Program-made: the position numbers and the translations under genes
The notes under the pieces: model-generated
The model's database searches: none
Told to the model about the DNA's origin: nothing
What the model saw: only the letters and a program-made list of their open reading frames with translations
In this document: in pieces, positions 16,522 through 26,759 of the stretch
How positions within the stretch are numbered: the first letter of the stretch is position 1
Layout of the letters: the number at the start of each line of letters is the position of its first letter
From: JBFGCM01 sp041581135
Lineage (GTDB): Bacteria > Actinomycetota > Acidimicrobiia > Spongiisociales > UBA5794
Assembly: GCA_041581135.1 (NCBI GenBank)
Contig: JBFGCM010000031.1
Location: 1-35,275, forward strand
Reading direction: 5' to 3'
DNA length: 35,275 nt

Positions 16522-17461
16522 CTGGCCTCACCTGCTTTCTCTGCCATGAACGCCTTGCGGCAGCTCGCCGCGCAGAAATAGAACGTCGTCCCCTCGTGCT
16601 CGTAGACGTGCTGCGCCGACCGCGTGTCCACCGACATGCCACATACCGGATCGGTGGCCAGTGCCGGCGCAGCGACCGTCACGCCGTCGAGGCCGCCGCC
16701 GCTCTTGAGTGCGACGATCTCGGCAATCACCGCCACGGCGATCTCGTTGGGCTCCACACTTCCCAGATCCATGCCCGCCGGGGCGTGGACGCGGGCAAGG
16801 GCGTCGTCGCTCACGTCCTCGCTGCGGAGATACTCCAGGACCGTCGCCGCCCGTTTGCGAGAGGCCACCAGGCCGACGTATCCGGCCTCACTGGCCAGTG
16901 CCACCCGCAGAGCCCGTTCGTCATAGTGCCCTTGGGTCGCCACGACGACGGCGGCACGTCGGCCGGGTGACGGGTTCCACGCCTCGAGTGATCGCACCAC
17001 CTCGACGCCGTCCACCGCGGTGGCTTGTTCGTCGACGAGGGTGGCTCGCCAGCCCAGGTCCGCCGCCAGCCGCACCATCGTCTGGGCCGCCGGTGAGCCG
17101 CCGATGGCAATCAGCTCGAAGTCCGGCAAGACAGGTTCGATGTAGATCTCCATGGCTCCCTCGCTCTCGCATGCCATCGGGACGGCGGTGACGCCGGGCC
17201 GGCGATGCCCATCCAACTCGTCGGCGGGGCCGGTGAAGAGCAGCCGGGGACGGCCATCAGCGAGCGCCTCGAGCGCCGACCGTACGACAGTCGGCTCGGC
17301 ACAGGCACCTCCCAACCAGCCCACGACGTCGCCGTCGGGAGTGATGAGTGCCTTCGATCCGGCCCTGCCGGAGGACGGTGCGCGCCGCCACACCACCGTG
17401 GCGAGCGCGAACGGCTCACCGGTGTCGGCCAGAGCCGCAGCTCGAGCGAGGACCTCGCGGT

Positions 17462-17465
<4 letters not shown>
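16518..17465 (-). CDS. XdhC/CoxF-type molybdoenzyme maturation factor with C-terminal YHS domain
   Basis: 315 residues from the GTG at 17465, which overlaps the coxL stop by four bases (GTGA). The N-terminal XdhC domain has VWRRAPSSGRAG and GWLGGACAEP. The C-terminal Rossmann part has LIAIGGSPAAQ and GYVGLVASRKRA. Residues 272-315 form a YHS/TRASH-like domain, DPVCGM with Cys275, Cys298 and Cys302 (CASC-type end FYFCAASC), followed by RKAF. XdhC proteins bind molybdenum cofactor and help its sulfuration and insertion; YHS domains bind metal, often copper. In an operon for a Mo-Cu enzyme this fusion could join cofactor and copper handling, which is inference. CoxF and CoxI are both of this family, so no symbol is given. 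Confidence 0.87.
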
Positions 17466-19831
<2,366 letters not shown>

Positions 19832-19839
19832 TGGATCTC

Positions 19840-20307
19840 CTAGCTCTCGGCCAGCATCGCACCGGCCTGCTGGATGGCCTTGACGATGTTCATGTATCCG
19901 GTACAACGGCACAGGTTGCCGGAGATGGCCCAGCGCACGTCGTCATCGGACGGACTCGCGTTCTCTTCGAGGAGTGCCTTGCCCACCATCATCATCCCGG
20001 GCGTGCAGAAGCCACACTGGAGTCCGTGGCTGTCTTTGAACGCCGCTTGTATCGGGTGCAGGGAGCCGTCCTGCTTCAGGCCCTCGACCGTCTGGACGGA
20101 CCGACCATTGGCCTGTACCGCGAAGAGCGTGCACGATTTCACCGGCACTCCGTCGAGGAGCACCGTGCAGGCGCCACAGCTCGTGGTGTCGCAGCCGATG
20201 TGAGTGCCGGTGAGGCCGGCGTCGGTGCGGATGAAGTCGACGAGGAGGGTTCGGGGCTCGATGTCGGCGCTGGTTTCGGCGCCATTGATGGTCACGTTGA
20301 CGTTCAC
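19840..20307 (-). CDS. coxS: Carbon monoxide dehydrogenase small (2Fe-2S) subunit
   Basis: 155 residues. Two [2Fe-2S] clusters are clear. The plant-type N-terminal one has Cys39, Cys44, Cys47 and Cys59; the C-terminal helical one has Cys98, Cys101, Cys133 and Cys135 (CGFC and CRC). It passes electrons from the molybdenum site in CoxL to the FAD in CoxM. The start is a GTG at 20307 with GGAGGA upstream. Nine bases separate it from coxM and eight from coxL, so the three are one transcript. Length and motifs are standard. Confidence 0.96.
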   Translation of the reverse strand: MNVNVTINGAETSADIEPRTLLVDFIRTDAGLTGTHIGCDTTSCGACTVLLDGVPVKSCTLFAVQANGRSVQTVEGLKQDGSLHPIQAAFKDSHGLQCGFCTPGMMMVGKALLEENASPSDDDVRWAISGNLCRCTGYMNIVKAIQQAGAMLAES

Positions 20308-20316
20308 GGGTCCTCC

Positions 20317-21183
20317 TCAGCTCGCCAGCTCGATGGCCTTCGCCAGTCCGCGTCTCGTGAAGACGCGGACCAGGTCTCGCTTGTAGTCGGCGGGCCCTCG
20401 CACGTTGTCCTCCGGTTGGGCCGCAGCGGCCGCCAGTTCACCGGCTTCGGCGAACAGCTCGGGCGATGGGGCGTTCCCCACGAGAGCTGCCTCGGCCGCG
20501 GTTGCCCGCGTGTTCTTGTTGTTGACTGCGGTCAGGGCGATACCCGCCTTGGCGATGGTGCCGTCGGCTCCCAGCTCCACGTGGGTGGCGACCGCGGCTG
20601 TTGCGTAGTCGCCGATCTTGCGCTCCATCTTGAGATAGGTACCGCCCGAGGGACCGGAGTACTTCGGGATGAGGACGGCCTTCACCATTTCGCCGGGTTG
20701 GAGCGAGTTCGTGAAGAAGTCGACGATGAAGTCGTCGATGGGGATCACCCGTTCACCGGCGCTGCTCACGGCGATGACCTCGGCGTCGACCGCCAGCATC
20801 ACCGAGTTCCAGTCGCCCTCGGGGTCGACATGGGCAATGGAGCCACAGACCGTGCCGCGGTTGCGCACGAGTGGATCGGCGATCCACGGCGCCGCCGCTG
20901 CCATGGTGTGGTTGTGGGCGCTGATGACGTCGGATCGAACGATGTCGTTGTGGCGCACGAGTGCGCCTACGTGTATGTGTCCGTTGACCTCTTCGATGGT
21001 GTCGAGGCCCTCGATGTCGTTGATGTCGACAAGGACAGCCGGAGCGGCCAGTCGCAGCTTCATCATCGGGATGAGGCTCTGACCGCCGGCGAGCACGCGG
21101 GCGTCTTCCCCGTGTTCGGCAAGGAGGGATAGGGCTTCATCGAGCGAGGTCGGAGCGTGGTAGTCGAATGCCGATGGGTACAT
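20317..21183 (-). CDS. coxM: Carbon monoxide dehydrogenase medium (FAD) subunit
   Basis: 288-residue flavoprotein that takes electrons from CoxS and hands them to quinone or another acceptor. The first FAD motif AGGQSLIPMMKLRLA (32-46) is intact. The second, usually T-I-G-G followed by [SN], reads TVCGSIAHVDP here (111-121), with Cys113 in place of the first Gly. The paralogue at 22876-23721 has the normal TIGG. The ATG at 21183 has a good GGGAGG site. It is the first gene of the form I operon, and a TATGGT -10 candidate lies 31 bases upstream. Confidence 0.94.
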   Translation of the reverse strand: MYPSAFDYHAPTSLDEALSLLAEHGEDARVLAGGQSLIPMMKLRLAAPAVLVDINDIEGLDTIEEVNGHIHVGALVRHNDIVRSDVISAHNHTMAAAAPWIADPLVRNRGTVCGSIAHVDPEGDWNSVMLAVDAEVIAVSSAGERVIPIDDFIVDFFTNSLQPGEMVKAVLIPKYSGPSGGTYLKMERKIGDYATAAVATHVELGADGTIAKAGIALTAVNNKNTRATAAEAALVGNAPSPELFAEAGELAAAAAQPEDNVRGPADYKRDLVRVFTRRGLAKAIELAS

Positions 21184-21213
21184 GTATCCCTCCCTGTTGC
21201 GGCACGTGCATCG

Positions 21214-21219
21214 ACCATA
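21214..21219 (-). promoter_or_regulatory. Candidate -10 element for the coxMSL operon
   Basis: Read on the minus strand this is TATGGT, ending 30 bases before the coxM start and leaving a leader of about 24 bases with the ribosome site. No -35 match is convincing, so an activator or an alternative sigma factor is possible. Confidence 0.3.
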
Positions 21220-21341
21220 CCTCCGATGGGTGCCCCGGCGTCGAGCGATCGGGCCATTTTCTCGACGGTGGATCGCGGCTGTGGTTGGATGTCGCCAGGC
21301 TCGCCGGCCCGCGAAGCTCCGGACGCACGCCGACCCTTCGC

Positions 21342-21347
21342 TAGGTT
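21342..21347 (+). promoter_or_regulatory. Candidate -10 element for the OsmC-like selenoprotein gene
   Basis: TAGGTT (TANNNT) ends 27 bases before the ATG at 21375, and the GAGGAG ribosome site is at 21364-21369. No -35 hexamer is recognised. The divergent coxM promoter region shares this 191-base gap. Confidence 0.3.
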
Positions 21348-21374
21348 GGGGCGACCCGACGACGAGGAGCCGCC

Positions 21375-21845
21375 ATGGGTGACGTGAAGTACCGGTCCGA
21401 GGTCCGCATCGAACGGCTACGCGGTCCGATGCGCCGAGCGTGGTTGCCGGCGCTGGATGAACCGATCACCTTCGGGGTCCACTCGGCCATCGCCGAGCAC
21501 TACAAGGTGGATCCCGACATGTACCCCCCGGATGCCACCACGATCGACTACGTGATTGCGGCCGCCGCCGGCTGACTGACCGGGACCTTCGGAGGCGCGC
21601 TGGAGGCGCGTGGCATCAACGCAAGCGACGGGACGCTCACCTCCGAGACGGTGGGGGAGGTGGAGCTCGACGGCAAGGTGCTGGTCATCCGGCGCATCCA
21701 CACCTCGCTCACGCTGCGAGGAGTGACCGAGCCCGAGCACAAGGACACCATCGAGCGCGTCCACGGCTTCTTCGCGGACTATTGCCCGGTGGCTCGCAGC
21801 ATCAAGGACTCCATCGAGATCACGACGAGTTACGCGCTGGTGTAG
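21375..21845 (+). CDS. OsmC-family peroxiredoxin-like protein with in-frame TGA read as selenocysteine at residue 67
   Basis: Reading through the TGA at 21573-21575 gives one 156-residue protein; both halves are in the same frame with no other stop. The context AAAAG-U-LTGTFGGALEARGI is the conserved OsmC helix, where a cysteine (the peroxidatic one) normally stands. The second conserved cysteine is Cys137 in YCPVARS. OsmC/Ohr proteins reduce organic or inorganic hydroperoxides using this pair. Sec at this place would raise reactivity, and OsmC-like selenoproteins have been reported in metagenomic surveys. A hairpin with its loop 26 bases after the TGA fits a bacterial SECIS. The ATG has GAGGAG five bases upstream. 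The alternative is a Cys-to-stop nonsense mutation; the intact downstream frame argues against it. Confidence 0.85.
21595..21611 (+). promoter_or_regulatory. Candidate bacterial SECIS hairpin
   Basis: CGCGC (21596-21600) pairs perfectly with GCGCG (21606-21610) around the loop TGGAG, with a possible G-T pair at 21595/21611. The loop starts 26 bases after the last base of the TGA and has two guanines near its 5' side. This fits the loose bSECIS rule of a small G-containing apical loop about 16-37 bases from the UGA. GC-rich coding DNA can form such stems by chance, so the TGA context is the stronger evidence. Confidence 0.6.
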
Positions 21846-21928
21846 CTCCAGATCGCTCGGAAGGCTCGTTTCCAGACCGGGCGCCGGCGCGTTTCTGCAA
21901 GGCGGGCCAGCCTGGCACCTGGCGCTCC

Positions 21929-21934
21929 TAGCCT
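21929..21934 (+). promoter_or_regulatory. Candidate -10 element for the EamA gene, leaderless
   Basis: TAGCCT ends six bases before the GTG at 21941. No Shine-Dalgarno sequence fits in that gap, so the transcript probably begins at the start codon. Confidence 0.35.
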
Positions 21935-21940
21935 GATCCG

Positions 21941-22861
21941 GTGCACGCTCGGACCTGGATCGCCATCGGCATCGCCGCATTCGGCTGGGGAACCTCGTCG
22001 CCTGCAACGCGCGCCGCCCTCGCTGCCGAGATCCCGCCGGTCGGGCTGGTGGCCTGGCGTACCCTGATCGGGGCAGTCATCCTGGCAGTCCTCATCGGGG
22101 CTACGGGTCGGCGGTACCCCCGCGAACGAGCCGCGTGGTCCATGGGAGCCGTGATGGGCTTCGCCAACCTGGCTCTGCCGTTCGTCACCCTGGTCTTGGC
22201 CTTGCAATTCGCCTCGTCCGGATTCGTCGGGCTGCTCATCGCGCTCGTCCCGCTGGTGACGGCGGTGCTCGCGCACTACGTCCTGCCTGGCGAACCCCTC
22301 TATCGGGGCAAGGTAGTCGGGCTCTCGGTGGCGCTGGGCGGCGTCGCCGTGCTGCTGTTGTCCGGGGACAGTGGCCTCGGAGCAGTCGGTCGCCCGTTGC
22401 TCGCCGCCAGTCTCGCGCTGATTGGTGTGCTCGCCATCGCCTTCAGCGGCGTCTACGCCAAGCAGAGGCACGCCCACTACGACCCGCTCGTGCTCACCGG
22501 TATGCAGTTCATCGTCGGGTTCGTGCTGATCTTCTGCTGGATGCTGATCGTCGAGGGAATGCCCGGCGCCTTCTCGGCTTGGGGCTGGTTCCTGATCCTG
22601 TACGTGACGGTTCCGGGCAGCGTGGTCCCGTTCTTGCTGTACTACTGGGTGCTCAAGCACGCCACCGCCACCAAGGCCTCGCTGACGGCGTACGTCGTTC
22701 CGCTGATCGCTCTCGTCAGCGGCATCGTCGCCCTCGACGAGCAACTCGAGCTGGGTATCGCCGTCGGGGGTGTGCTCATCCTTGCCGGAGTGCTCATCAT
22801 CGACCGCAACGATCGGCGACGCGCCCAGGAGGTGCCGGAGGCCGCACCCGCCTCCGGCTAG
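21941..22861 (+). CDS. EamA/DMT-family transporter
   Basis: 306 residues with about ten hydrophobic helices in two halves, the tandem EamA layout (each half roughly residues 1-145 and 150-290). Typical features are FGWGTSSPATRAAL near the N-terminus, YWVLKHATATKASLTAYVVPLIALVSGIVALDE in the second half, and a charged cytoplasmic C-tail (DRNDRRRAQEVPEAA). Members export amino acids, drugs or other small metabolites; the substrate cannot be predicted. Its GTG start has a leaderless-type promoter. It follows the OsmC-like gene by 95 bases on the same strand and converges on the form II cluster with a 14-base gap. Confidence 0.9.
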   Translation: MHARTWIAIGIAAFGWGTSSPATRAALAAEIPPVGLVAWRTLIGAVILAVLIGATGRRYPRERAAWSMGAVMGFANLALPFVTLVLALQFASSGFVGLLIALVPLVTAVLAHYVLPGEPLYRGKVVGLSVALGGVAVLLLSGDSGLGAVGRPLLAASLALIGVLAIAFSGVYAKQRHAHYDPLVLTGMQFIVGFVLIFCWMLIVEGMPGAFSAWGWFLILYVTVPGSVVPFLLYYWVLKHATATKASLTAYVVPLIALVSGIVALDEQLELGIAVGGVLILAGVLIIDRNDRRRAQEVPEAAPASG

Positions 22862-22875
22862 TCATCCTCCCAGCA

Positions 22876-23721
22876 CTATCCCGCGGCGGCCGCCAGGGCT
22901 CGCTTGGCCATGATCGTCGCCAGGTGGACGCGGTACTCGCCGGAGGCGTACACGTCCCCCATCGGGTTGGACAGTGCCCCTGCCACCTCACTCGCCGCGG
23001 CGGCGATGTTGTCCTCACTCGGTTCCTTGCCCACCAGGGCCGCGCCGGCTGCTGCGATCGTCTCGGGCTTACCGGTGACGCCGCCCACCACGAGACGCGC
23101 ATCTCCCACCGAGCCGTTACTCATCGCAACGACGGCCGCAGCGCTGGCCACGGCGTAGCTCGACGCCGGGTGCCGGTGCGCCTGATACGACGCCCCGCTC
23201 GTCACCGGCACCTTCACGGCCGTGACCAGCTCACCGGGGGCGAGCGCGGTCGTGAAGATGTCGACGAAGAAGTCGGCAGCGGGAATGGTCCGCTCTCCCG
23301 TCTTCGATGTCGCCACGATCTCTGCGCCGAGCGCCACCAACACCGGTGGATAGTCCGCCGCCGGATCGGCGTGGGCCACACTGCCGCCGATGGTGCCTCG
23401 GTTGCGCACCTGGACATCCCCGATGTAGCCGGCGGTCTCACACAACACGCGGCAGTGGGCGGCGAGGACATCAGAGGTGGCGACCTCGTCATGGGTGGTC
23501 ATCGCCATGATGGTGATGGTGTCGCCGTCGCTGCTGATTCCGGCCAGGTCGGGAATCTGACCGAGGTCGACGAGCGCCGAAGGCGCTGCCAGCCGCAGCT
23601 TCATCACGCCGAGCAGGCTCTGCCCACCGGCGATGGGACGGGCGTCCGGATTGGCCTCCAACAGATCGAGCGCCTCGGCGATCGAACCGGCTCGGTGGTA
23701 ATCGAATGCTGCCTTGTGCAT
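22876..23721 (-). CDS. Form II molybdenum hydroxylase, FAD (medium) subunit, CoxM-like
   Basis: 281 residues. Both FAD motifs are intact: AGGQSLLGVMKLRLA (31-45) and RGTIGGSVAHADPAADY. It pairs with the large and small subunits just upstream; the order S-L-M is the usual one for form II CODH-like enzymes, unlike M-S-L in the form I operon. Ten bases separate it from the large subunit gene. It transfers electrons from the Fe-S subunit to an acceptor. It is the last gene of the cluster. Confidence 0.93.
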   Translation of the reverse strand: MHKAAFDYHRAGSIAEALDLLEANPDARPIAGGQSLLGVMKLRLAAPSALVDLGQIPDLAGISSDGDTITIMAMTTHDEVATSDVLAAHCRVLCETAGYIGDVQVRNRGTIGGSVAHADPAADYPPVLVALGAEIVATSKTGERTIPAADFFVDIFTTALAPGELVTAVKVPVTSGASYQAHRHPASSYAVASAAAVVAMSNGSVGDARLVVGGVTGKPETIAAAGAALVGKEPSEDNIAAAASEVAGALSNPMGDVYASGEYRVHLATIMAKRALAAAAG

Positions 23722-23731
23722 GATCCGCCTC

Positions 23732-26089
23732 CTATGCCTTCGCCGCTTCGATGGCCCGCCACACCCGTTCCGGTGTGAGCGGCATGTCCACCTTCTCCAC
23801 CCCGAGTGGCGCCAACGCGTCCATGACGGCGCTGTACATGGCCGGGGTGGACCCGATGGTGCCGGTCTCGCCGATGCCCTTCACGCCGAGCGGGTTCACC
23901 TCGGTGGGGGTCACGGTGTGGCCCAGCTCGAACTTGGGGAACGAACCGGCCTTGGGGATGGCGTAGTCCATGAGGGAGCTGGTCAGCAGGTTCCCTGCAT
24001 CGTCGTACTCCACGCCTTCCCACAGCGCCTGGGCGACACCCTGGGCGATCCCGCCGTGCACCTGACCTTCCACGATCATCGGGTTGATGATGGGCCCGCA
24101 GTCGTCGACGGCGATGTATCGCTGGAAGTCGATCTCGCCCGTCTCGGGGTCGACCTCGACCACGGCGATGTGGGCGCCGAACGGGTAGACGAAGTTCGAG
24201 GGGTTGAAGAACGCCGATGCCTCGAGCCCGGGCTCGACGCCTTCGGGCATGCTCCAGGCCACGTTGGCGGCGGTGGCGATCTCCTGGATCGTCTTGGCCG
24301 CCTCGGGCGAGCCCTTGACGTAGAACTTGCCGTCATCGAACTCGATGTCCTCCACCGCCGCCTCCAGGAGGTGCGCCGCGATCTTGCGGCCCTTCTCCTT
24401 GATCTTCTCCATGGCTCCGACAATGGCGCCGGCGGCAACCGCAGTGGTGCGGCTGCCGTAGGTGCCCCATCCCATCGGGGTCTGGGCAGTGTCGCCGTAG
24501 AAGACGTCGACGTCCCCCACCGGCACCCCCATCTGGTCAGCCACGACCTGAGCGAAGGTGGTCTGCTCTCCTTGGCCGTGAGGGTTCACCCCTACCATCA
24601 GCCGCACCTTGCCAGAAGGATGGAAGCGGACGATGGCGCTCTCCCAGAGACCGCCGCCGAAGCCGACGGCACCTGCCACCTCGGACGGGCCGAGACCACA
24701 GATCTCCACGTAGGTGCACACGCCGATGCCCATGTAGCGGCCCTCGGCGCGGGCTTCCTCTTGGGCGCGGCGCAGCTCTTCGTAGCCCGCCTTCTCGAGG
24801 GCCAGATCCAGAGCGCCGTGATAGTTGCCCGTGTCGTAGATGAGGCCGGTGGCGACCTCATGGCCATCGTCGAAAGGCGGTATGAAATTCTGCCGCCGGA
24901 TATCGACCGGGTCCATGTCCAGCGCATTGGCGACTTTGTCCACGAGTCGCTCCACCATGAACACCGCTTCCGGCCGACCGGCTCCGCGGTAGGCATCCAC
25001 GGGTGTCGTGTTGGTGAACATGCCGTACACGTCCTCGTGGATGTTCGGGATCGTGTAGCACCCCGACAGCATCAACCCGTGGAGGATGGTGGGCACTCCG
25101 GTCGACGCCGTCGACAGGTATGCCCCCAGGTTCGCCCACACGGTGGCGCGTATCCCGGTGATGGTGCCGTCGCTCTTGGCGCACATCTCCACGTCCTGGA
25201 CGTGGTCACGGCCGTGGATCGTCGCCTGGAAGTTCTCGCTTCGAGTCTCCGTCCACTTCACCGGCGCACCGGTGAGCTGCGAGGCGTAGATCACCATCGT
25301 GTCTTCGGGGTAGTGCGGGATCTTCGACCCGAATCCACCGCCGACGTCGGGGGCGATCACCCGGATCTTGTGCTCCGGGAACGGCGTGTCGAGCGAGGTG
25401 AGGAACCGCACGATGTGCGGGTTCTGGGTGGTGTTCCACAGCGTCACCTCGCCCATCGAGCCGATGACCTGCGCCAGCGCCGACCGCGGCTCCATGGCCA
25501 TGGGCACCAACCGCTGGTTGATGATGCGCTCCGACACCGTGACGTCGGCCTCGGCGAACGCGGCATCGATATCCCCGCCGGCCACGGTCCATTTGAAACA
25601 CTGGTTGTTCGCCGCATCGGCGTGCAGCTGGGGGGCGCCGTCCTGATGGGCGGCGTGTGCGTCGGTGACGACATCCAGCGGCTCGTAGTCCACCTCGACG
25701 GCCATTGCCGCATCCCGCGCCAGATAGTCGTTGTCGGCCACCACGGCGGCGACCGCGTCACCGACGTAGCGCACCGTGTCGATGGCGAGGGGCGGATGCT
25801 CGGGGGTCACCGTGCCCGAGTCCGGGACAACCCAGGCGCACGGGATGCCGCCATAGCCTGCATCTCGCATCTGGGCGCCGGTGAACACGGCCCTGACGCC
25901 GGGCATGGCCTCGGCAGCCGTGGTGTCGATGCCGGTGATGCGGGCGTGGGCGAACGGCGAGCGGACCACCGCCAAATGCAGCATCCCCGGGAGCGTGAAG
26001 TCGTCGGTGTACTTGGCCTGACCCGTGATCATCCGCGGGTCCTCGACCCGCTTCTGGTCGTGACCGAATGGGCGGATGGTGGCGGTCAT
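23732..26089 (-). CDS. Form II CODH-like / xanthine dehydrogenase-family large subunit
   Basis: 785-residue molybdopterin subunit. The active-site loop is AYRGAGR (366-372), the form II signature, with no cysteine to bind copper. The likely catalytic base is Glu741 in KGIGETGTIGS, and GGGFGSK (250-256) is the conserved molybdopterin block. Databases often call such proteins CO dehydrogenase, but CO oxidation by form II enzymes is doubtful, and they probably hydroxylate an organic substrate such as an aldehyde or an N-heterocycle. The start overlaps the small-subunit stop by four bases (ATGA). It shares clear similarity but a different loop with the coxL at 17462-19831. Confidence 0.93.
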   Translation of the reverse strand: MTATIRPFGHDQKRVEDPRMITGQAKYTDDFTLPGMLHLAVVRSPFAHARITGIDTTAAEAMPGVRAVFTGAQMRDAGYGGIPCAWVVPDSGTVTPEHPPLAIDTVRYVGDAVAAVVADNDYLARDAAMAVEVDYEPLDVVTDAHAAHQDGAPQLHADAANNQCFKWTVAGGDIDAAFAEADVTVSERIINQRLVPMAMEPRSALAQVIGSMGEVTLWNTTQNPHIVRFLTSLDTPFPEHKIRVIAPDVGGGFGSKIPHYPEDTMVIYASQLTGAPVKWTETRSENFQATIHGRDHVQDVEMCAKSDGTITGIRATVWANLGAYLSTASTGVPTILHGLMLSGCYTIPNIHEDVYGMFTNTTPVDAYRGAGRPEAVFMVERLVDKVANALDMDPVDIRRQNFIPPFDDGHEVATGLIYDTGNYHGALDLALEKAGYEELRRAQEEARAEGRYMGIGVCTYVEICGLGPSEVAGAVGFGGGLWESAIVRFHPSGKVRLMVGVNPHGQGEQTTFAQVVADQMGVPVGDVDVFYGDTAQTPMGWGTYGSRTTAVAAGAIVGAMEKIKEKGRKIAAHLLEAAVEDIEFDDGKFYVKGSPEAAKTIQEIATAANVAWSMPEGVEPGLEASAFFNPSNFVYPFGAHIAVVEVDPETGEIDFQRYIAVDDCGPIINPMIVEGQVHGGIAQGVAQALWEGVEYDDAGNLLTSSLMDYAIPKAGSFPKFELGHTVTPTEVNPLGVKGIGETGTIGSTPAMYSAVMDALAPLGVEKVDMPLTPERVWRAIEAAKA

Positions 26090-26631
26090 TCTGACCTCCT
26101 CGATGCGATCTCCTCGGCTTCACGCAGCGTCTCGCGATGCGCGGCGCGATCGGCCTCGAAGGGGCTGTGCGGCCCCATGTCCTTGGCCGCGGCGATCACC
26201 GACTTCACGATGTTCTCATATCCGGTGCACCGGCACAGGTTGCCCTCCAAGCCGTGCCGCACCTCGGCATCGCTCATGTCGGGGTTCCGTTCGACGAGCT
26301 TGACGGCCGTCATGATCATGCCCGGGGTGCAGAACCCGCACTGGAGGCCGTGGTTCTGCCGGAAGGCCTCTTGCATCGGATGCAGGGTGCCGTTCGATGC
26401 CAGGCCCTCGATGGTGGTCACGGAGCTGCCATCGGCCTGGGCGGCGAGCACCATGCACGACTTCACGGATTTCCCGTCGAGGTGGACGGTGCACGATCCG
26501 CACTGGCCGGTGTCGCAACCGATGTTGGTTCCGGTGAGCCCCGCGACGTCTCTGATGAAGTCGACGAGGAGCATTCGTGGTTCGACATCTCCTTGGTGAG
26601 TCGAGCCGTTGATGGTGAGTGTGACGTTCAT
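26086..26631 (-). CDS. Form II molybdenum hydroxylase small (2Fe-2S) subunit, CoxS-like
   Basis: 181 residues. The ligands are Cys39, Cys44, Cys47 and Cys59 for the N-terminal [2Fe-2S] cluster and Cys98, Cys101, Cys133 and Cys135 for the second. It is about 25 residues longer than the form I paralogue because of a charged C-terminal tail rich in Glu and Arg (ADRAAHRETLREAEEIASRR), which may be a contact with partners. It heads the S-L-M block and is preceded by a 128-base gap with a promoter candidate. Confidence 0.94.
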   Translation of the reverse strand: MNVTLTINGSTHQGDVEPRMLLVDFIRDVAGLTGTNIGCDTGQCGSCTVHLDGKSVKSCMVLAAQADGSSVTTIEGLASNGTLHPMQEAFRQNHGLQCGFCTPGMIMTAVKLVERNPDMSDAEVRHGLEGNLCRCTGYENIVKSVIAAAKDMGPHSPFEADRAAHRETLREAEEIASRRSE

Positions 26632-26712
26632 GCATCCCCTCTCTGGCGTGGAAACCCAAGGGCTGTGTCGTTGACGACATCAGGCGCGTGCTGCCCGCGC
26701 CCACCTAGAGCG

Positions 26713-26742
26713 AGAATAACCAGCGGCGCTGGGCGATGTCGG
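26713..26742 (-). promoter_or_regulatory. Candidate promoter for the form II S-L-M block
   Basis: On the minus strand CCGACA (26737-26742) is followed after 18 bases by TATTCT (26713-26718), a fair match to TTGACA and TANNNT. It lies in the 128-base gap between the XdhC-type gene and the small subunit gene, the longest gap inside the cluster. The leader would be about 75 bases. Confidence 0.35.
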
Positions 26743-26759
26743 GCGAACCGGGGCCGACG

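Noticed and set aside
21375..21575. Reading the OsmC-like gene as a 66-codon protein or a pseudogene
   Set aside because: The frame continues cleanly after the TGA, the TGA falls exactly on the catalytic cysteine column, and the second conserved cysteine is intact. A random nonsense mutation at just this codon is possible but less likely.
23732..26089. Calling the form II large subunit a carbon monoxide dehydrogenase
   Set aside because: The active-site loop is AYRGAGR without the copper-binding cysteine; CO oxidation by this form is not well supported.
23714..26599. A 961-codon open frame on the + strand opposite the form II large and small subunit genes
   Set aside because: Its product is rich in His, Arg, Gly and Val with no domain logic. 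The minus-strand genes show complete family motifs. Long antisense frames are expected in G+C-rich DNA.
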